Of a DNA stretch of 64,000 nt, positions 57,633 to 64,000 are shown piece after piece. The stretch's first letter is position 1, and the number at the start of each line of letters is the position of its first letter. The notes under the pieces are model-generated. The model worked only from the letters and a program-made list of their open reading frames with translations. It had not been told where the DNA came from and ran no database searches. Location: the NCBI RefSeq assembly GCF_021130785.1, contig NC_060210.1, positions 183,922,001-183,986,000 of the forward strand, given 5' to 3'. Source of the DNA: Homalodisca vitripennis (lineage: Eukaryota; Arthropoda; Insecta; Hemiptera; Cicadellidae). Position numbers and translations under genes: made by a program.

Positions 57633-58176
57633 AACTGTCTATACCTACTCGGTACCTCCCTTTATCAATGTCATCGTCCTTGCTAATGACGATAAAAACC
57701 GTGTTTGTCCTTCCACGCCATACTGCACAACTGTTTGAATTTTTCAAATCTCATATCGGTATTGACATGATCACTGTAAGTGTGGTGTAGGTTCATGTCA
57801 TCCTGTTTGAAGATTATTATGAGATTTGCATTGTCTCTGACCAGCTGTTTCGGTATGTGACTGTAGGTTTGACCGAGATAGAATGTATCTACGTTCTTGT
57901 GCCTCCCCATAGCGAAGTAACTACGGATATTGCCGTGCTTTTCGCAAGCTATATCGTCAAAAAATCATCAAAGAGTTTTCCTTAGCCTCGTCCGGTTCAA
58001 TGACCAGGGAGCTATCGTCGTACGCGAAATACCCTACTTCCTTCGGTATCATTTTAGCCAGTAATTGATACTTTGGTTGGTACAATGACTTTGAAAATAC
58101 GTACACATTCTCGAATCGTAATCCGTTTCGGATCGGTGATCAGATTAAATAACACGTTTGTTTTACCACAGGGGAC
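57616..58176 (-). pseudogene. FtsK/A32-type genome-packaging ATPase, N-terminally truncated
   Basis: The strongest part (57,683-57,910) reads GRHKNVDTFYLGQTYSHIPK and DNANLIIIFKQDD, the sensor and arginine-finger region of Maverick and poxvirus A32-like packaging ATPases. Upstream, GKTNVLFNLITDP near 58,140-58,175 is the second half of the Walker A box, and a Walker B-like hydrophobic stretch ending in DD occurs near 57,960-57,990 in another frame. The gene ends at TAA 57,616-57,618. It would pump the element DNA into capsids. At least three frame changes are present. The first half of Walker A and everything before it are missing, joined directly to the polymerase. Confidence 0.75.
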
Positions 58177-58190
58177 CGTAGTCGACCAAC

Positions 58191-61100
58191 TCATTCGGTC
58201 ATCTCCCCAAGGTAGTCACCGGTAGGAACTTTATACATACCATTTTTGTGTATGTACAGTACGCTGTCTGTGTCATAGTAAAGGGACTTGAGATTGTAGC
58301 TGTTCCAAGTGTTCATATAGTTTTAAACCTCGCGTGAGATGTGGTAAAAGCCGCCAAGACGACGTTTGACGGTTCTGAGGGACTCGCTAACCTCTTCTAT
58401 GTTTTGCCAATTTACGAGGAGAACCTCTTCGTTAATTTCTTGAACGGTATTTACTTGTGTACCGGGGCTTGTCAGTAATTTGAAAAAGGCGTCAGGCGTT
58501 CTCACGATTGAGGTTTTTAGTTTGGTTCTCTCTCTGTCCGAATTTTCCCCAAAACGAATTTAGCATTAATTTCGCGAGGGAGCGAAGACCCGCGTTCTTT
58601 TCAATTTTTTGTTTGGTCAAGTCTGATACCTTCGTGTTCAAAATATTTTTTAATGTACGTTTCTTTGTCCTGATCAGTGAGACATCAGGAAGGGTAGCTC
58701 GATGCCTCCTGCTTGATTTTTAAAAATTTATTTACAAAGTCTGTGAAGAGTCCGCGATCCTCATAGGTCACTACCTCGTATTCCCATAATTCGTACATTT
58801 CTAAAATGGTATAGCCTTTTTCTACAGATTTTCTAATTTCCTGCATCGTCCATGTCCCCGTCAACGCTCTCTCTTCCGTGGTGTGGGCACAGTCACCCGA
58901 GTACATGTCCTCCCCACACGTCCTACATAAAACAAACATTAATTTATCGTTCATGCGTGTAGGGAGAACCGGGTGATACAACTTTAGAGGGGGCAGGACT
59001 TTACATTTAAGAAGACCTTCAGCCTGCATTCCTCGCCCCCTACATTTTCTGTCACCCACATAGATTTTAGGATGAGATTTTACGTACATTTTAAATTTAT
59101 TAACAAAAGGATAGAGAGAGCATACGTCCACATACTGTATAGACTCCTCCTCTGCACACTTGTGGTACGTTCTTGCGTTGCCTGTTCTACCACCAAAGAA
59201 GGCGTCTCTTGGATTAAGTGGGAGCGTGTTTAGAATTGGTAATGAATTTAGGTATGCCAATCTAGGATCTTTTTTCATTTTCTTAAATTTCACACTCCCA
59301 CATCTCGATAACTTCGTATCCGGAATTTTGGAGTTTATCTATTTTGGATTTGGTCCTTTCGTACCTCAGATGCAAAAGAGTCTGAGGGATCGTCGGGCAA
59401 GGGCACTTCCCTCTCATACTTGTAACATTTAGGACACCCGTGGAAATAACAACCCTGAAATTCATACACACGTTCACCGTCGAAACCGTCTACTTTCATG
59501 CCGGCAATTTTGACTTCTCTTTCCCGCCCTGCATGCTGGATTAGGACGCCGTGCTGATCCTCCTCCCAAGTCAGACACTGCAAAGCGATGGGGGATTGCA
59601 TGTCAACAAGTCTGTATCCGTTGTTAGGGACCAGGCCAATAGTATTGGGTTTTTAAGAACTTACGTCTAAACACCAAATTACAGGCGCTGGCTATGGGAC
59701 GCCTTCCATGAACGGGTCTACGTTACATACTTCGAGAAACATTGCTCTGAATTTTATACACGCCTGCGCCAATATGTCTACATCTGAAATACAATACTCA
59801 ATCAGTTCTTTTTGGAAATCAAAGACTACGTTTTTGTTGACCTGGTCATTATGCCAATTTTAAAAATCTTTATAACTTTTTTCGAACATCGATTCAGGGC
59901 AGTAGTATTCCTTGGGTGGGATGGGGCCTACATAGTTTTGGTTTGCCAGAGTGTTAAACAAGTGAGGGAAGTAACCCTTCTTCTTCTCTGGGGGTAGATC
60001 AAAGGCTTTGTTGAGTGCTGAGAGGGCCATGGGGAAATAGTTCAGTGAGTCGATAAAATCTCACGTTGTCCAATTCCATGAGAATGACTTTAGTGCCACG
60101 CATAATTAGCTCTGGACTGAATTTTGTCTGTTCCAATACGTATTTTAAGATAAATTGGAAATCGAAACCCTGTCCGTTGTGAGCCATTACACAAACGTTT
60201 TTGAAACTTTTCCTAACATCCATCACATAATCCATGAATTTAACTACAGGGTCTTGTCTGAAGACTCGAGTGCGGGTGCTACAATTTTCACAATTTTCCC
60301 CACCGATGCATTTCCAACAGAATTGTTGGGCGACACAGAGGTTCACCTTGTGAACCCTTTTATCGTCGTCAATGTACTCGTCTTGGCGAGTTTCTAAATC
60401 GAAAAAGATGAACAGAAAGTCTTTGGTTTTGGGGGTTTCCTGTGTCGACCCGCATGTAGCACTGGTGGTTTGGGGCCATGAACTCGCGACAAATTTTGCA
60501 GAAAACTTCCCCGCACACGTGCTTCGATTTACGCTGTTTCAGAAATACGAGTCTTTGGCACTGTAAGCATTTTTTCACGGATTTACATTTTTCACCCTGA
60601 TGAGCCGCGAAACATATTTGATTTTTTAGAGTGATGTTACAATTTGGGCAAACTATTCCTCCATGCTCCTCTTTACAGGGTGGAGAGACTGTCTGGCACG
60701 CAGGGCAGACATTTGAACATCTGTGTTCAGCTTTGTGGTTCGTAAGGGACATGGCACGCTTCACAATAGAAATGGCAAGAAAAGGCGGCAGTCAGACTAG
60801 TGATTACATTGTAGTGACCCCTATGGTACAACAGATTAATTTTGTACAAAGCACTTTCGTTGTTGCCGCTAAAATATACGTCCCTACCTTTACTGTTATA
60901 ATTGAAAACTGTGATGTTATATTTTTTGAGGTGGTCTTGAAATTTTGACAGCTCGGGGACCCCCGCTCCCTGTTCAGAAAATTGAACTCGGGCTTTCGCC
61001 ATCAATTTTTTCGCCTTTGTTGTTTGTCTCGCGCCTTTGTCTTTTTTTATCAATTCATACTCGGGATCTTTTTTAACGTTAGCCTTAGCCACTACCAGTG

Positions 61101-61624
61101 CACGCGCTAGACACAAATTATCGCTATTCTTAATGACTACGATACCTCTACGTGCTTTACATTCTTCTTCAAAGTTATTATAAAAACCTGGTCTTACTCT
61201 ACCACTACCTACAGGAAGATTAATTCTAGTACACTCTACTCTAAACGTATCGGTAGATTTTACTGAGTCGGCATTACTTTGAATTATACCACCAAAAATT
61301 TCAAAAAGCACATCATCTTTGACCTGATCAGCTGGTCGAAATGCCACGTAGCCCGGATCTTTACTTTTTAAATTTAGACTATGAAGGGTGAAGCCCAGGT
61401 AGTCTGAATCTGAACAGTTTGATTTTGTCATTTACAATTTTAGAAAACCCCGTTCTTAGCCAATCGATTTCACTTACGTTATCTGGTACTGTATTAAATT
61501 TGAAGGTGGTCTTAACACCGTATACCCTATATTTTTTTATGTAAGTCTCGTTTTTACCTAGCGTTTTCACAGGATTCAACTCCATACGAGACGCAGGGTC
61601 CACTTCAATAGGTTGAGATTCCAT
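58191..61624 (-). pseudogene. Protein-primed family B DNA polymerase (PolB), fragmented
   Basis: About 1,140 codons are spread over eight frames. In order: an N-terminal region with SDNLCLARALVV (near 61,120), a Cys/His-rich zinc cluster (60,730-60,450, CPACQ, CPNCN, CLQCQ, CKIC), exonuclease I FFDLET (near 60,390), exonuclease II AHNGQGFDFQF (near 60,180), exonuclease III YCISDVD (near 59,790), a GCYFHGCPKCY insertion, polymerase motif A DVCSLYP (near 59,130), motif B NSFWGKFG (near 58,550) and motif C YYDTDS (58,263-58,280). This is the set of Maverick and adenovirus-type PolB, which replicates linear DNA from a protein primer. It stops shortly after LGEMTE, where relatives continue, so the C-terminus is deleted. 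All catalytic motifs are still recognisable. Confidence 0.85.
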
Positions 61625-61639
61625 TGCGAGTAATATATT

Positions 61640-62570
61640 AAAAATAATATCTAGATAGGTAATGTTTTATTTATTTTATCTTAGTAATTAGCGAGGTTTC
61701 TTGTCTTGATAATTTTACACAATGTTGTGCAATATCAAGGAACAGAGCGACATAGGTCTTACCTCTTTGACGTCCACCTCCAAACTGACGAGAGAGGGAA
61801 ATCTCTGCTGACTGTGTAGAACACCGACCAATCAGAGTGCTTGGTGACTATTTTGGATCAATCAGAGACGTGCTTATTCCGACCAATAGGAAGTTTGCGG
61901 TTGCAGTCGTTACATGTCTGGTTTTTTTTATAGGTAACCGCAAGGGACCCGGAGGCTGACCACGGTGACCACTGATTATGTAGCAATAAATAGCTTATCT
62001 TTACTGAGTCGTTTTATTTGAAATTCCCACCAACGGTGCAAAAAAAAGGAGTGTGTAGTTGCCGTACTGGTTTTTTCTCGGTTAAGTGTGAGGGGAACCC
62101 TAGGGAATTTTTCCCGCCAGCGCGCGCCACGGGCGCCGCCATCTTGGTTCCCGCCGAGAAAAAGTGTTTCTTCTTCTTCTTATAGAAAAAAAAGGTTCCC
62201 GCCGAGAAAAAGTGAGGTTATGTTTACGTGGGCGCCGCCATATTGGTTTTTTTTATCACGTGATACATGGGCGCAGCCATATCGGAATTCCCTCCGTCCC
62301 TCGTTTCTCCCTCACGGGGAGTGTGAGGACCCACCGAAACACCGATTTTGACACCCCAAATCACCCCAAAACACCCCAAAACACCCAGAATTCAAAGGAT
62401 AAGAGTGTGAGGAGGGAATTTCTCCCGCACACGAGGGAATTTTTTCCCGCACATGAGGGAATTTCTCCCTCTGCGCATGCGCGGCGGCGCCGCCATCTTG
62501 TATCACGTGACCCCTCTCTCGACCAATCAGAGCGCGGTCCGCAAGGGGCGGAGGTTCTACTGCTATTCTA
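61640..62570 (-). promoter_or_regulatory. CpG-rich promoter-like or terminal region upstream of PolB
   Basis: No gene is present, but motif density is high. CCAAT boxes occur at 61,826, 61,856 (degenerate), 61,881 and 62,521. E2F-type TTTCCCGC or TTCCCGCC occurs near 62,108, 62,147, 62,195 and 62,441. GCCGCCATCTTG (YY1-like) occurs at 62,135 and 62,489. TGCGCATGCGC (NRF1-like) occurs at 62,472, and CACGTG at 62,257 and 62,504. TTCCCGCCGAGAAAAAGTG is repeated at 62,148 and 62,196. A 21-22-bp repeat GAGGGAATTTCTCCCGCACA occurs three times at 62,412-62,473. It may be the PolB promoter, the terminal repeat of the element, or a captured host promoter. Confidence 0.5.
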
Positions 62571-64000
62571 ACAATATTCCATACTAAAGGAGTATGGTAA
62601 TTTTTACTAGTAGTTGCGTTTGGTAAACAGCTAGTATCTACAGTGATTACAGTTAACAAGAACGATAAAAAACGTATACCATATACGAGCGTATACTTGT
62701 GTCGCCGTCAAGCGGAACAAAGTTAACGAGGTCAACCTGTCGTGAACCCACGCCCTTGTAAAATAACTTGAGTTTAAGTGCTTTATTACATCGTTTCAGA
62801 TTTTACAAGCACATATCCTGCTTTATTGAGATTGGTGAAGGCATTTGCCCTTAGAAAAAATTATCGCCAGCCACACGAGTTTTGGTGGAGATTAAATTGG
62901 GAAGATATCAAAAGGTCTAAAAGTATAAAATGTGAATTTTTATCAACTCATATTTTAAAGCTATACACTTAAAACCAAACATGAGACACATAAATGAATT
63001 TCAAATCATTCTCAGCTAACGACAGACAGAACTTAAAATTATTTAATTTGGGTCTCTTTGTCTGGTTACAATTTATGACTATTACTTATATATCTGATTT
63101 ATAATGTAAGAAAAATGCATTAATGCACATTTTGATCTACTGTATTCACCTCTCATTTTGACCTCCATCAACTCTAACGTGACTTACGGTTAATATCTTT
63201 TTTATTAATAATTCCTTCATCGATTTGAAGAAAAGCTAAGTTGTGTGTTTACGGGTTGCACTATGGCCCTCACTTCCTATACTATAAGGTACCTAAACAT
63301 TACATATAGTGGCAATAAAATTATTTTTATCAAATTCGCATGCTTATTTGTTTTCAAACAAAAATAAAAATCTAATTAAAAGCTTTTCACTAAATACCTA
63401 TAGAGGATAAAAACAATAAATGATCTAAGTACATATCAGTTAATTAGTACTGCTAAATTAGATATGTTCTAACACATCAAACGAATGATATAACACAAGA
63501 ATTTTCCTTATTTATTCCATATTTTGTAATTCTAACGTTACTTAATAATTTCAAGCACGACTGTATTGCAACTGTTAAATATAAATTTAAACAGACATTA
63601 TAACTTTTACATTACTATTTCTTGCACTTTAAATGTATTCAAATAAAAGTATACGTTTATATTTAAATAAATTGCTCTACTGCCATTTTATTTTAAAATA
63701 AAATACAGTAAATTTCTTAATCTCTCTGTAATCGAATACAAAATATGGATAAACCGCTCGAAGTATCATATAACAAGCTGCGCTAAGGTTTCGTATGTAT
63801 ATACTAAGGAAATGTCAAATCTCTAGTCCGATATTTCCTGTGTAGAGATAAACATACATTAACGCTACACAAAAATGGTACAGTTTTACACAATTCGAAC
63901 CTATTTCTACTAAAGTGTACAAATTATTAAAAAAATTTAAAAATAAAAATGTTAAATGATAAAAAGATTAGAATTTATTTTAAATTTATAATCAAATAAT
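62571..64000. other. AT-rich intergenic DNA beyond the Maverick
   Basis: Base composition returns to the AT-rich background by about 62,760. A 64-codon frame at 62,778-62,972 has no recognised domain. No second copy of the CpG-rich block and no terminal repeat is visible. Confidence 0.45.

Larger units (their letters stand above)
50040..62570 (-). mobile_element. Truncated Maverick/Polinton (adintovirus-like) element
   Basis: Twelve and a half kilobases hold about eleven genes, all on the minus strand and closely packed. Four of them define the class: a protein-primed family B polymerase, an FtsK/A32-type packaging ATPase, an adenain-like cysteine protease and a capsid-like protein. A phospholipase A2-like gene, a metalloproteinase, a fibre-like gene and a glycosyltransferase-like gene are added cargo. 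The left edge cuts the capsid-like gene short, and neither a major capsid gene nor a retroviral-type integrase is seen. I could not find a pair of terminal inverted repeats. The right boundary is set at the end of the CpG-rich block and is approximate. Every large gene has frame breaks. Confidence 0.85.

Noticed and set aside
62164..62659. Overlapping frames of about 115-135 codons on both strands in the CpG-rich block
   Set aside because: They follow from low stop density in GC-rich repeats; translations are biased and without domains.

Overview
The window is AT-rich eukaryotic DNA, almost certainly from an arthropod and probably an insect. The evidence is the set of insect-type mobile elements and the lack of bacterial gene organisation. 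The repeat mix is hemipteran-like, but that is an impression. I found no intact host gene. Everything I could identify is a mobile, viral or repetitive element in a gene-poor background, and nearly every element gene is broken.

Layout. About 1-10,070 is AT-rich and largely featureless. A 133-bp satellite array (about 15 copies) occupies 10,071-12,025. A 2.55-kb DNA transposon with 26-27-bp terminal inverted repeats follows at 12,498-15,050; it carries a decayed gene of the insect DSCGGQNKN (DUF7869-like) family. A 569-bp Merlin-like element with a clean 8-bp target duplication lies at 18,305-18,873. A Penelope-like 3' fragment with a hammerhead-like fold is near 19,560-19,940, and an R1-type LINE remnant is at 26,143-27,690. 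Several dispersed repeats occur in pairs.

29,398-44,185 is a complete but decayed Ty3/gypsy-type LTR retrotransposon of 14.8 kb. It has a tRNA-Lys primer site, gag zinc knuckles, protease, reverse transcriptase and integrase remnants. Its LTRs are 3.4 and 3.8 kb because each contains 16 tandem copies of a unit of about 150 bp. The 3' LTR is inflated by scattered small insertions and looks like unpolished long-read sequence. A strictly periodic (C15A) tract follows at 44,768-44,866, and a two-copy 0.62-kb duplication at 45,705-46,940.

The most interesting region is 50,040-62,570, a truncated Maverick/Polinton (adintovirus-like) element with all genes on the minus strand. In transcription order it has a protein-primed family B DNA polymerase, packaging ATPase, a glycosyltransferase-like gene, a small basic ORF, a DUF8207-like gene, a fibre-like repeat protein, a 63-aa ORF, a secreted matrix metalloproteinase, a parvovirus-type phospholipase A2 protein, an adenain-type protease, and a capsid-like gene cut off at the left edge. 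I saw no major capsid gene and no integrase. Polymerase, ATPase, protease and capsid-like proteins are the replication and virion core. Phospholipase, metalloproteinase, fibre and glycosyltransferase look like host-interaction cargo. A CpG-rich promoter-like block with E2F-, NRF1-, YY1- and CCAAT-type motifs lies upstream of the polymerase. Reading frames are broken mostly by +1 shifts, so part of the decay may be sequencing error.
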